Below, piece by piece: positions 34,981 through 43,597 of a stretch of DNA of 62,461 bases (within the stretch, counting starts at the first letter, position 1; the number at the start of each line of letters is the position of its first letter). This stretch comes from Acidobacteriaceae bacterium. GTDB lineage: Bacteria > Acidobacteriota > Terriglobia > Terriglobales > Acidobacteriaceae. The stretch is taken from contig DAHXOQ010000002.1 in the NCBI GenBank assembly GCA_027364815.1, positions 1 through 62,461 of the forward strand. The letters are read 5' to 3'. The position numbers were made by a program, and so were the translations under genes. The notes below the pieces were generated by a model. It was not told the DNA's origin. It saw only the letters and a program-made list of their open reading frames with translations, and did no database searches.

Positions 34981-36096
34981 ATGACCCAATCAGTCGCACA
35001 AACACAATCTGAAAATTCCATGACGTTGCTTTCACGCTTGCTCTTGATGGTAGTGGATGGCAGTATGACATCTGCAAACGCTATGGATAATCTGGACTCG
35101 GCAGTACTAAATATCAGCGGCGAGCAGTTTGACAGTTTGCTTGAGGTTGCCAGTTCTAACCACGTGTTGGTGCGCGGATTGGAACTGATGCTGGAGAAAT
35201 TCCGCTATGCAAATGACTTAATACGTTCTGAGTGGGTGCAAACGGCACTTGATATCGAGTATTCACGCATCATGACGGCGATACCCTTTCTGCATAACAT
35301 CTCTACGGCCTTCAAAAACGAAGGATATGAAATTACAGTTATCAAATCGCTTGACCACTGGCCTGATCTCGGCAGCGATCTGGATCTTTATACCGGAACT
35401 CAACCAGAGGATGCGATCAAGCTGATGCAGATGCGCTTCGACGCTCAAACAGCACCGCGCAGTTGGGGAGACCGCCTGGCCGGAAAATGGAATTTCCTTA
35501 TTGCCGGACTTCCTGAGTCAGTGGAGATACACATGGGCCGCCTGGGACAGACAGGGGAACAGATGGTCATCGCATCAAATCTGGCAAAACGCAGCCGGCT
35601 GGTCTTGATTGGTGACTACATGTTTTCAGTTCCATCAGCCTCTGATCGCCTGATAATTTCAACTTTGCAAAGAATGTACCGTCATTTTTATTTCAGATTA
35701 TGCGACATAGTTGATAGCGCAGCGCTGGTGGAATCCGGCCAGGTTGATTACGAGGATCTCCGTTCCTGCGCGACATCTGCGGGAATTTGGGAGGGTGTTG
35801 CGAGCTATCTTGTGATTGTGTCTGACTACGTTAGAAAGTATCGAGGCTGGGGTCTTGATTTGCCGCAGTTCGTGCTGGCCTCCGCCCGATTTTGCGACAA
35901 TGATGTTTATTTTGGCAATGGTTTTCTGCGTGTGCCAATCATACCTAAATCTGCCAAGCTTTACGCGTCGCAGCTTGCCGGATTGTTGCGGAAGCGCGAC
36001 TTGAGCAATAGCGCACGTCTCAGCATTTTGCCATGGCTTGCCACTGCAGCTTTAGTGGGGCAAAAAATTACCGGTAGCGATAAGGGGATTTGGTAA
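34981..36096 (+). CDS. NTP_transf_5-like nucleotidyltransferase-fold protein
   Basis: 371 residues; AAGGA lies nine bases before ATG 34981. The active-site signature DLGSDLDLY (Asp133 and Asp135) follows VIKSLDHW, the usual layout of this family (Lys, then G-[SD]-D-x-D). C-terminal helices (about 200-350) match the family's all-helical half. There is no signal peptide, so it is cytoplasmic. Such enzymes transfer a nucleotide to protein or small-molecule acceptors and are common in EPS and peptide-modification loci. Unlike the EPS-locus protein at 17713, both carboxylates are present, so activity is plausible. It is followed by a TonB-type gene. Confidence 0.75.
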   Translation: MTQSVAQTQSENSMTLLSRLLLMVVDGSMTSANAMDNLDSAVLNISGEQFDSLLEVASSNHVLVRGLELMLEKFRYANDLIRSEWVQTALDIEYSRIMTAIPFLHNISTAFKNEGYEITVIKSLDHWPDLGSDLDLYTGTQPEDAIKLMQMRFDAQTAPRSWGDRLAGKWNFLIAGLPESVEIHMGRLGQTGEQMVIASNLAKRSRLVLIGDYMFSVPSASDRLIISTLQRMYRHFYFRLCDIVDSAALVESGQVDYEDLRSCATSAGIWEGVASYLVIVSDYVRKYRGWGLDLPQFVLASARFCDNDVYFGNGFLRVPIIPKSAKLYASQLAGLLRKRDLSNSARLSILPWLATAALVGQKITGSDKGIW

Positions 36097-36126
36097 TCCA
36101 CTGATGGAGGTTTGAACTGCGTGAAC

Positions 36127-36153
36127 CGAGAGCGGCAAGTCAGTGTGCTCTCG
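36127..36153 (+). terminator. Possible weak terminator hairpin
   Basis: CGAGAGC (36127-36133) pairs perfectly with GCTCTCG (36147-36153) around a 13-base loop, about 30 bases after the nucleotidyltransferase stop. Only a poor T-stretch follows (TTGGTATT), so termination is uncertain. It may be a processing or attenuation hairpin instead. Confidence 0.3.
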
Positions 36154-36212
36154 TTGGTATTAAATTGACGATCAACCAAGTATTGAAATGCCTAGAGGCG
36201 AGACTAACGACT

Positions 36213-37088
36213 ATGAATAATCCAGTATTAACGACTTCCAATCCGACTACATGGTCGAATCGCCGACCTATATTCGCTGACTATCAGCGTCCAATAAAGC
36301 GCCAAAGAAATTCGAGTACCATGATTTCATTTATTTTTCATGTGGTTTTGATCTCCCTGATATTGGTGCTCGCATTTAAAGCTCACGATATAGTTCCAGT
36401 GTTAGAGACAACCACTGTTACCCCGATAGATTTTAAGAGTTATATGCCTCCAATCATAGTGCCGACTCCCGGGCCGGTGAACGGTGGAGGCGGCGGTGGC
36501 GCACATGAAATGGTTGAGGTCAGCAAGGGTCATATACCGCTGGTAGCGAATACGCAATTCGCTCCTCTTCAGGTTAGTAAAATTGATCGACCTAAGCTTG
36601 AGATCGAACCGAATGAACAGGTAAAACTTCCCGACAATAGCAATCGACTCAATATTGGTGTATCCCAATCGCCGCAGATCAGACTAGTCTCACAAGGAAG
36701 CGGTGGCGGTGGTGGATTCGGGCAGGGTCAAGGCGGAGGAATTGGTTCAGGCCACGGCAATGGTTTTGGGCCCGGCAGCGGGGGCGGTTATGGTGGCGGC
36801 GTTATGACGGTGGGTGGAGGAGTAGAAGCTCCGCGAATTACGCATTCCGTAGAACCAGAGTTTACGCAGGCTGCCCGCGAAGCAAATTTTCAGGGGAGTG
36901 TATTGATTCATCTCATTGTTGATTCGCAAGGGAACCCGCAAGATATCCGGGTGACACGTCATCTGGGTATGGGACTTGATGAAAAAGCAATTGCAGCAGT
37001 GGGACAATACAGATTCGCACCGGCCATGTATCAGGGCCATCCGGTCTCGGTGCAGATGGTTATCGATGTTGAATTCCACCTGCACTAA
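36213..37088 (+). CDS. TonB-family energy transducer with glycine-rich linker
   Basis: 291 residues from ATG 36213; TTG 36165 in frame is an alternative. One N-terminal membrane helix (SFIFHVVLISLILVLAFKA, about 40-58) is followed by a periplasmic region with a Gly-rich linker instead of the usual Pro-rich one (GGGGGFGQGQGGGIGSGHG and after). A TonB C-terminal domain follows (about 205-291: ITHSVEPEFTQAAREANFQGSVLIHLIVDSQGNPQDIRVTRHLGMGLDEKAIAAVGQYRFAPA). It should contact an outer-membrane partner. No ExbB/ExbD genes are in the window, so it depends on complexes encoded elsewhere or has a structural role. The final strand ends FHLH. Confidence 0.88.
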   Translation: MNNPVLTTSNPTTWSNRRPIFADYQRPIKRQRNSSTMISFIFHVVLISLILVLAFKAHDIVPVLETTTVTPIDFKSYMPPIIVPTPGPVNGGGGGGAHEMVEVSKGHIPLVANTQFAPLQVSKIDRPKLEIEPNEQVKLPDNSNRLNIGVSQSPQIRLVSQGSGGGGGFGQGQGGGIGSGHGNGFGPGSGGGYGGGVMTVGGGVEAPRITHSVEPEFTQAAREANFQGSVLIHLIVDSQGNPQDIRVTRHLGMGLDEKAIAAVGQYRFAPAMYQGHPVSVQMVIDVEFHLH

Positions 37089-37137
37089 TCAACAGAAACG
37101 CACATTAATCAATTTGTATCCATTTGGTTATCACACA

Positions 37138-38307
37138 ATGCTCAGCAAATTCTCCACTATCTCGCGTATGTTGCAGCCTGCACAGTTTGTGGTCGTGACT
37201 CTGCTATGTTGCATTGGAACGCTTTCCTTAAGCCAGAGTCAGACTTTACCGTCAGCGCAAACACAACCCGATACAAGAGTTGACAATCTTGATCCAACGC
37301 GCCCACAACTTCAACCGCGTCTGGATGTGGATCGTGATCCTGTTCTTTCAGTTGATCCGGAAATCATAGTGCCTACAAGTTCGGAACAAACTGTCATCGA
37401 TCACTCCAAAGATCTGAATAAGCGCGAGGATGGTGTGTACACTGTGCACGCGGACGCAGATGAAGTGTTGTTGAACTGTGTTGTAGTCGACGAAAACGGC
37501 AAATCAATTAGAGATTTGAGCAGTAGCGATTTTCGCATCTGGGAAGACGGCGTACTGCAGACTACCCGATCATTTCTACACCAGGAACAGCCAGTTTCCC
37601 TCGGCATCCTCATTGATAATTCAGGATCAATGCGCGATAAGCGAGCGGCAGTCAATGCAACTGCATTGCATTTGCTAAGGGCATCAAATCCGCTGGACAC
37701 AACATTCATCGTAAACTTCTCCGATCATGCGATTCTCGACCAGGGCTTCACGTCTGATATCGACGCACTGAACCGTGGGCTCTCGCACATAGATTCGAAG
37801 GGCAGTACGGCGTTGTACGACGCGGTTGCCGCCTCAGCGGACGAGTTGGCCGTTCATGCGAAGTTTCCCAGACAAGCGCTTTTGGTCATTACAGATGGCG
37901 CGGACAATGCATCAAGGTTGGATTTGGACGAGACCGTGCATCGCATCCAGCGCTTGGGTGGACCCGTGGTTTACACTATCGGACTTTTATTCGGGATCGA
38001 TAAAGAGGAAGCGAAACGAGCGAGACAGTCACTCGAAGAGATTGCGCAGCAGACGGGCGGGGTTGCATTTTTCCCCAAATCTATTGAGGAGGTGGACAGC
38101 ATAGCGACCGAAGTGGCGCGCGACATTCGAAACCAATACACAGTCGGCTATCACTCCACCAAGCCAGCCAGCATGGGAGGCTTCCGTGTAGTACATGTTG
38201 AGGCAAGAGAGCTGCACAAGGGAAAGTTGGTTGTGAGGACACGTAATGGCTACTATGCCAACAAGCTGGCGGAACAGCAAAATCAAAGGACTCAGGCAGC
38301 TAAATAG
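37138..38307 (+). CDS. Secreted VWFA-domain protein (acidobacterial VWFA-related type)
   Basis: 389 residues from ATG 37138. Membrane or signal segment at about 17-35, then a disordered Pro/Asp/Gln stretch. A VWA-related domain follows: DEVLLNCVVVDENGKSIRDLSSSDFRIWEDGV (the N-terminal region common in acidobacterial copies), then MIDAS motif D150-N-S-G-S154, GSTALYDAV (the Thr) and ITDGADNAS (the Asp). All metal-ion-adhesion residues are present. It resembles the VWFA-related proteins highly expanded in Acidobacteriota, and is the best taxonomic marker in the window. It is co-directional with the TonB gene, 50 bases downstream. Confidence 0.9.
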   Translation: MLSKFSTISRMLQPAQFVVVTLLCCIGTLSLSQSQTLPSAQTQPDTRVDNLDPTRPQLQPRLDVDRDPVLSVDPEIIVPTSSEQTVIDHSKDLNKREDGVYTVHADADEVLLNCVVVDENGKSIRDLSSSDFRIWEDGVLQTTRSFLHQEQPVSLGILIDNSGSMRDKRAAVNATALHLLRASNPLDTTFIVNFSDHAILDQGFTSDIDALNRGLSHIDSKGSTALYDAVAASADELAVHAKFPRQALLVITDGADNASRLDLDETVHRIQRLGGPVVYTIGLLFGIDKEEAKRARQSLEEIAQQTGGVAFFPKSIEEVDSIATEVARDIRNQYTVGYHSTKPASMGGFRVVHVEARELHKGKLVVRTRNGYYANKLAEQQNQRTQAAK

Positions 38308-38748
38308 TGAATGGTTATTCTGCGAGTGTCTACATAGTGGTTGACGGCGATTCCATGATGTTATTCAGATTTATTGCTGTATTCATTATTGCTCAATGAA
38401 AAATCATGAATGCGTTGAGCTTTGTTGCTCAGCAACAGACTCGAAATTCTGGAAGAATTAAAAATGAAGAATCTTATAATGCAGAGCATTTGAGTCAAAG
38501 CAGGTTGCCTCACATGAACTCAACGCAGCTCTTTGTACAGGATACAGAGTTAGGACTAGCTGCAAAGATCGCGTATACCCTGAACGAGCGTGCAGACCCG
38601 ACTCCACGCCGGATCTACAATTCGAACATCATTAGCGAATCACCAGCATGTACTCCCATGAGGATGCAATCTGCCAGTCATGCAGCAAATCGCCCCATCA
38701 ACAGACAGCCAATTCAACGCAACGAGGAAGAATCTCTCAGGAGGTCTT
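38308..38748. other. Intergenic region, possible small ORF
   Basis: 441 bases between the VWA and OmpA-family genes. An ORF at 38406-38759 (117 residues, starting MNALSFVAQQQ) runs through it and overlaps the next start by 11 bases, but it has no recognised domain and no convincing ribosome-binding site. The strong ribosome-binding site CAGGAGG near its end belongs to the OmpA-family gene. It is most likely leader DNA. Confidence 0.4.
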
Positions 38749-40299
38749 ATGAAATCTAAACTTTTATCCGTAATTGGATATGCATTCAGTTTAAGCATAA
38801 TTGCACAAGCCAACTCGCAGGCACCAGTGACTGTGCAAGCGGCATGCAACACAATGTCTAACGTGACTGAAACGAGTCGCACGACTCAAGCAGTCAATTA
38901 TCTGCATGAGAAAGGTATTACGAAAATTGGCTTTGCCGGTACCTCATTGATGCCTAACTCTACAGGTACTGCCAAAATTCAAATCAATCGCGGCACTATG
39001 GAAGTGGATGCTGAATTCATAAATCTGACAAGCCCTACAACCTTTGGCAGCGAATACCTAACTTATGTTATGTGGGCAATTCCTGAGGAAGGTCGGGCAG
39101 TGAACCTAGGAGAAGTGCTGTTGAATCATAATGGTCGGAGCAAGCTGACAGGAACCACCGACTTGCATGCATTCGCTCTGATTGTCACTGCAGAACCGTA
39201 TTATGCCGTCCACCTGCCTAGCAGTATGGTCGTACTTGAGAATGTAATTCGCGCAAATTCCAAGGAAGCCAGCGGAGAAGTCGAGGTAAAGTATGAAGTC
39301 GTTGGAGGTGAAAAATATAGGAGCACGGGCAGCTCGCTTGAGCCTGGTGTAATGAAGGCCGGCCTGCCGCTCTCATACTACGAAGCGCGAAACGCGATGC
39401 AAATTGCAAAATCAGAAGGAGCAGAGCAGTATAACGATGACACCTATCAGCATGCTGTGCTTTTGATGCAGACAACGAATGATTACGCAACAGGAGCGCA
39501 ATTGAGAACGAACCATCTGAACGCTTCCGCGCGGGCGACGGTACAGATGGCTGAGGATGCGCGCGAGATGGCCGAGCTAAGAACTGTGGGAGCTCACAGA
39601 ACGGATGAACGTCAAGTTGCTAACGAAGCAAAAGCAAAATCGCTGGTCAATGACTCTGAAAAGACTCTAGTGGCAGAACAAGCACTTGTAGATGCATCGA
39701 AGGCGCAGGTTGAATTGGCGTCATACCTTATGACATCAGCAGAAGTGACTATTCTGGCACGTGCTGAAACAGAGAAGACAAACATGACGGCAGCATTGAC
39801 TCAGAAATCTGCAAACCAGTTTCTCGGTCAAGCTGGCAGCGACAAGGTCATAATTCGCGCCAGACTGTCATTACAACTTAACCTGCTTTTTGCCACGCGC
39901 GACAGTGAACGAGGGCTTATTCTCAACATCTCCGATAAGGATTTCAACACGGGGCAGAATTCCCTAACGTCTGATGCAAGAGTGACGCTGGCCAAAGTTG
40001 CGGGCATTCTGGCTGCGTATCCGAGTCTGACTATTTCGATTGGCGGGCTCACTGGCAACTCAGGTGGTGATGCAATGAATCGCTCATTCTATGAGAATCG
40101 AGCAGATTCAGTGCGAGATTATCTGGTTAAGGCTGGCATTGGCGCACAATTAGTGAGTGCGCAGGACGTTAGAAATTCTACGCCAATTGTTACAAGCGAA
40201 AATTCCATTGATCGCGAGGAAAATCGGAGAGTAGAACTCGTAGTCGCTGGCGAAATGATTGGCGGAACTGCCAATACAACGGTCGGAAGTCTACGGTAA
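38749..40299 (+). CDS. Secreted OmpA-family protein
   Basis: 516 residues; ATG 38749 follows CAGGAGG by five bases. Signal peptide (about 1-24). A beta-rich N-terminal region (about 45-215) is followed by an Ala/Glu-rich helical section (about 225-380, ARATVQMAEDAREMAELRTVGAHRTDERQVANEAKAK). A C-terminal OmpA-like domain (about 395-510) carries NISDKDFNTGQNSLTSDARVTLAKVAGIL, the G-x-T pattern of ISIGGLTGNSG and NRADSVRDYLVKAGI...DREENRRVELVV. It should anchor to peptidoglycan. Last gene of the five-gene plus-strand group. Confidence 0.85.
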   Translation: MKSKLLSVIGYAFSLSIIAQANSQAPVTVQAACNTMSNVTETSRTTQAVNYLHEKGITKIGFAGTSLMPNSTGTAKIQINRGTMEVDAEFINLTSPTTFGSEYLTYVMWAIPEEGRAVNLGEVLLNHNGRSKLTGTTDLHAFALIVTAEPYYAVHLPSSMVVLENVIRANSKEASGEVEVKYEVVGGEKYRSTGSSLEPGVMKAGLPLSYYEARNAMQIAKSEGAEQYNDDTYQHAVLLMQTTNDYATGAQLRTNHLNASARATVQMAEDAREMAELRTVGAHRTDERQVANEAKAKSLVNDSEKTLVAEQALVDASKAQVELASYLMTSAEVTILARAETEKTNMTAALTQKSANQFLGQAGSDKVIIRARLSLQLNLLFATRDSERGLILNISDKDFNTGQNSLTSDARVTLAKVAGILAAYPSLTISIGGLTGNSGGDAMNRSFYENRADSVRDYLVKAGIGAQLVSAQDVRNSTPIVTSENSIDREENRRVELVVAGEMIGGTANTTVGSLR

Positions 40300-40339
40300 C
40301 AGGGTGTAGTCTGGTGCGACTTTTGAAAGATGAAAGATA

Positions 40340-40368
40340 AAGAGGGTGGGTCCTTGACTCACCCTCTT
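40340..40368 (+). terminator. Candidate terminator of the OmpA-family gene
   Basis: AAGAGGGTG (40340-40348) and CACCCTCTT (40360-40368) form a perfect 9-bp stem with an 11-base loop, 40 bases after the stop. No T-run follows, so termination would have to use another mechanism. Confidence 0.5.
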
Positions 40369-40483
40369 AACTAATGTGTAATCAGAATAAACCGTTCTAC
40401 TTTCAACGCTAAACTAATTGCTTCGTTTCACCATATTGAACCAGATATCCTGGAATAAATTATCCTGCGTTAGAAGAGAGTGT

Positions 40484-40515
40484 CTCCCAGGAATATGAAA
40501 GATGCTTCCTGGGAG
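40484..40515. terminator. Hairpin near the convergent gene end, possible terminator
   Basis: CTCCCAGGAA (40484-40493) pairs perfectly with TTCCTGGGAG (40506-40515) around a 12-base loop. It lies about 40 bases beyond the 3' end of the minus-strand gene at 40557 and has no clear T-run on either strand. Together with the hairpin at 40340 it separates two convergent genes. Confidence 0.45.
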
Positions 40516-40556
40516 TTATAAAAGTCGAATCAATATGAATTCACCACATCGCGGCT

Positions 40557-41858
40557 CTACCAATAAGTAAGACTGAAATTGTCCAAATAGGTAGTGTATG
40601 GCGATTGCTTATCATTGCCATCCATTTGGTAATTGACAGTGAGTCCGTACCAATTGGACGCTACGCTGAATGGAGGGTATCTGCGGTTCACGGTATTGGT
40701 CGCGCCATTCAATGTTATTGTCTGATACAGCAGCGAATTGTCGCTTTCACGCTGCACTTCAATGGTGACATGGTTCCAGCCATCGTTGATGAGATTACAA
40801 GCGATGCCTGTAGAAACCCAATGAGCATTTGCGTTGTCCCAGATATCCCATACATTGCCACCAAGGTTATTACATTGTGTTCCCCATATCTGCCCAACAC
40901 CATTCATGTACATGTTGATGTCGAACTCCAGCACCTGCGTAATAGCGGAATTAGTTACGTAGAAATCCGCATCATAAGTGAAGTTGTGCAGAGTCGGAAG
41001 CAGCGTGTGAGCAGTATCAGGAATACCCTGGGTTGAATAAGCTCCGATCAACGGGAGTGAAAACAACACATCACCCCACGGAGCAGTTCCATTTGCACCT
41101 CCGAGGGAAAATTGCGTTGCATTACCACTCAATGAGGGTGAAGAGATGTTGAGTTTATGCGAGTATTGAAATCCATTGCAAGGTGAAGGTGAACAATCAA
41201 CATAATTAGGTGGCCCCTGGCCCCAACTGTTCCATCCTGTGCTTCTTTGAAGGTTGGAAAGTTTTGTCCCATCTTGCACAACATTGAGATTTACTGACAC
41301 ATAGGAAGCTCCCCCGCATTTATCCCATTCTTCAACCACCGTACTTTGGGAGCCTGAAGTAAGGTCAAGTTGCGTATTAAGGATGGGGCCAGTCTGCGTG
41401 ACGATGAGTTTGTTGTTCACATAAACGCCCATGGAGGCTACGCCTTTTGAACAGCTAGTCGTCGCTGACGCGACATAATCAACGGGCGAAGTTACTTTGC
41501 TACCGGTTACCGGTTCGGATACAACAACACCGACTTTGCCTGAAACGGTAATTGCTACCGGTGTGTAGGTAGCGCCGCCGCAATAATCCCATTCCTCGAC
41601 GACGGTGTTGTAACCCCCGGGCTCTAGGGCAACAGACGTATTCAGACTGTGTCCATTCTGTACTACGATCAGTTTGTTGTTCACATAGACGCCCATGGAA
41701 GCTACGCCTTTTGCACAAGTAGTCGTGGAAGTTGCAATGTATTGCACGGGCGAGCTGACAGTCGCACCGTTTGAAGGAGCACTAACAGTAACTGTTGCAG
41801 AGGCTGACGCCGCGAATGCAAGAAAAATCAGCGAAGAATAATAAAGCCGTTTCATCAT
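40557..41858 (-). CDS. Secreted protein: two Ig-like repeats and a jelly-roll domain
   Basis: 433 residues from ATG 41858 (GAGGG lies about 7 bases upstream on the minus strand). Signal peptide (about 1-21). Two Ig-like domains (about 22-108 and 109-196) share GVASMGVYVNNKLIV and VVEEWD-CGGA-Y. A concanavalin-like C-terminal domain (about 215-433) contains FDINMYMNG, WDIWDNANAHWV and WNHVTIEVQRESDNSLLYQTITLNG. It resembles secreted acidobacterial carbohydrate-binding proteins. The two Ig units are very similar at DNA level. A long leader lies upstream. Confidence 0.8.
   Translation of the reverse strand: MMKRLYYSSLIFLAFAASASATVTVSAPSNGATVSSPVQYIATSTTTCAKGVASMGVYVNNKLIVVQNGHSLNTSVALEPGGYNTVVEEWDYCGGATYTPVAITVSGKVGVVVSEPVTGSKVTSPVDYVASATTSCSKGVASMGVYVNNKLIVTQTGPILNTQLDLTSGSQSTVVEEWDKCGGASYVSVNLNVVQDGTKLSNLQRSTGWNSWGQGPPNYVDCSPSPCNGFQYSHKLNISSPSLSGNATQFSLGGANGTAPWGDVLFSLPLIGAYSTQGIPDTAHTLLPTLHNFTYDADFYVTNSAITQVLEFDINMYMNGVGQIWGTQCNNLGGNVWDIWDNANAHWVSTGIACNLINDGWNHVTIEVQRESDNSLLYQTITLNGATNTVNRRYPPFSVASNWYGLTVNYQMDGNDKQSPYTTYLDNFSLTYW
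41401..41463. repeat. DNA repeat copy A inside the Ig-like gene (offset 264 bp from copy B)
   Basis: This stretch differs from 41665-41727 at only a few positions, such as the codons around TGAACAGC versus TGCACAAG. Together they encode the GVASMGVYVNNKLIV segment of the two Ig-like domains. The conservation includes silent positions, pointing to recent duplication or gene conversion. Confidence 0.8.
41665..41727. repeat. DNA repeat copy B inside the Ig-like gene
   Basis: Partner of the copy at 41401-41463, at an offset of 264 bp (88 codons). It lies in the first Ig-like domain (the gene reads on the minus strand), while copy A is in the second. Confidence 0.8.
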
Positions 41859-42519
41859 GTTTGGGCCCTCAGGTACTAGATTGATTCGCAGCTTTATCGT
41901 GGGAAAGATGTTCATGAAAGACTTGCCGCAATGCAGTCGGAGACTGTCATATGCTCGCTGATCAACGCGAACCGATGGTAGAGATTACGTCTTCCGCTGC
42001 GTCGAATATTAGATTCCTGCCAATGCTCAGTCTCAATGTGGGCTTTGCGTTCTACCACACCACCATCTGGCTTGAATGTATATTCCTATACACTTCGACG
42101 AATTACTTTATTAATTGTAACCCGCGACAACAAAAATAAGTAAATATCTTAAGAACTGATATATATATGCGAGCAAGCAGCATGAAATCAGCAACATATC
42201 GTTTTATAGTGCTGCATTCCCATACAAATTTCAATCGACGAGTATTTATCAACAATTCTCGTCTCGCTCAATCTTATTTACACTTTAATATTAGTCCTAT
42301 ATATGCGATCTGTATAGTTCAGCTCACATTCCATTAATCACTGGAAAAAATATTTGTGAGGTTAAGTATCTCTGATATAAGGCCTAACGGGATAATTGGT
42401 TGGAAACTACAAACTGCCGCAACAACAGAGTAAATCTACGTATAAGATGGCTATACATAACTCTAAGTTGATAGATCTAAAGGGAATTATCCTTGCGCCT
42501 GTTACCGGCATCGCTCCGT
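41859..42519. other. AT-rich intergenic region, no gene found
   Basis: About 660 bases upstream of the minus-strand Ig-like gene and beyond the end of the next minus-strand gene. It is distinctly AT-rich from about 42090 to 42480. Short frames have no recognisable product. It probably carries the promoter of the Ig-like gene. Confidence 0.5.
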
Positions 42520-43572
42520 TTAGTCTATTTGTGCTGAAGTTGTTTGAGTCCCTGGAGCCTTAAGCGCCGCTTGGTCAATTGGCAACTCTAACGAAAAAAT
42601 TGTTCCGCTGGCATCGTCAGCATATAACCAGATGCCATGAAATGCCTTTTGCAATTCTGGGTGTTGCTCACATAGGGCCATCATCAACTTGGTCACCTGC
42701 TTCCGCGCACTCAGGGGATCGCGTAACTCATGCGTCTGCGCCGCGTCTGGAATATAGTGAACTTCCAGATCCAGTGGTCCAAGTAGATCTGTGGCGTCAA
42801 TCGCTGTGATTTTAAAAACAGTTCCCTCTGAATTCAGTATCATTGCCTGTTCACCAGAGAGAATTTCAGGTCGAATGTGGGCTTCCTCACCACGTAGTTT
42901 CTCAATATTCGGACTGGTCAGGAACTGCACGGGTTCAAGAAGGTAGTCTGCAACGCGGTAATAGAGCAATGCATTCCAATTCATTTTCTTTTGCGTGTAA
43001 TCCCGTGCTGAAGTCCAATACCAGAGACCATCATGCCCTGCCTCGATCATGGGCCTGATAAATAAGCCGGCCAGCATCCACCTATTGTCAGATGCTCGAG
43101 ACAAAATCAAGGATATTTGTTGCGGCTTGGGTACGCCAGTTGCATGAAGTATCGCCAGTGCATAGATTCCTGACGGCAGGTCGGTAAAATTCAAAGTTAC
43201 TATCGGAGTGCCGCAATAGAAATCTGTTCGCGCAACGCTAGCACTATCCATTGATGCGTCCAAAAAATAGAGGCTATCAACTGTAATGGTAGCTCCCTGC
43301 ATGAATGGCTTTAACTTTTCAACTGAGCCTGCAATGGTGGTGAAATTCGATGCTACCGAAGGAATCGTGTTTGCACGAAGAGCGTCTACGTCACCCTGCT
43401 GCAATTCGCCAGCCATTGTGCGTGCAGCAGTCGTGAGCGCGGTGCGCTCGGCAACCGTCATTTGAGACTGAGTTTTGCATGTAGCAGCTCCTGATCTCAT
43501 CGGAAATAAAATAATCGCGAATGCAAAATGCAGGAGCAGTATTGGTAGAGTATTTAGAAATCTTAGTCGCAT
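42520..43572 (-). CDS. Secreted protein of unknown function
   Basis: 350 residues; ATG 43572 follows AAAGG by 8 bases on the minus strand. Signal peptide about 1-29 (LPILLLHFAFAIILFPMRSGAA). No family is recognised. Visible features: an N-terminal alpha-helical region (about 35-65), strands such as IVTLNFTDLPSGIYALAILHATG, a motif-rich segment WYWTSARDYTQKKMNWNALLYYRVADYLLEPVQFLTSPNIEKL, and a C-terminal region with GIWLYADDASGTIFSLELP. It resembles conserved hypothetical secreted proteins of Acidobacteriota by architecture. It follows the thymidylate-kinase-like gene after 25 bases. Confidence 0.65.
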   Translation of the reverse strand: MRLRFLNTLPILLLHFAFAIILFPMRSGAATCKTQSQMTVAERTALTTAARTMAGELQQGDVDALRANTIPSVASNFTTIAGSVEKLKPFMQGATITVDSLYFLDASMDSASVARTDFYCGTPIVTLNFTDLPSGIYALAILHATGVPKPQQISLILSRASDNRWMLAGLFIRPMIEAGHDGLWYWTSARDYTQKKMNWNALLYYRVADYLLEPVQFLTSPNIEKLRGEEAHIRPEILSGEQAMILNSEGTVFKITAIDATDLLGPLDLEVHYIPDAAQTHELRDPLSARKQVTKLMMALCEQHPELQKAFHGIWLYADDASGTIFSLELPIDQAALKAPGTQTTSAQID

Positions 43573-43597
43573 AGTTAATACCTTTCATTGAGTAAGT

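Noticed and set aside
38406-38759. 117-residue plus-strand frame before the OmpA-family gene
   Set aside because: It has no ribosome-binding site, no domain and overlaps the start signals of the OmpA-family gene; it is kept only as a comment on the intergenic region.
41951-42139. 62-residue plus-strand frame in the AT-rich gap
   Set aside because: Composition is unlike neighbouring proteins and there is no start signal; it is probably chance.
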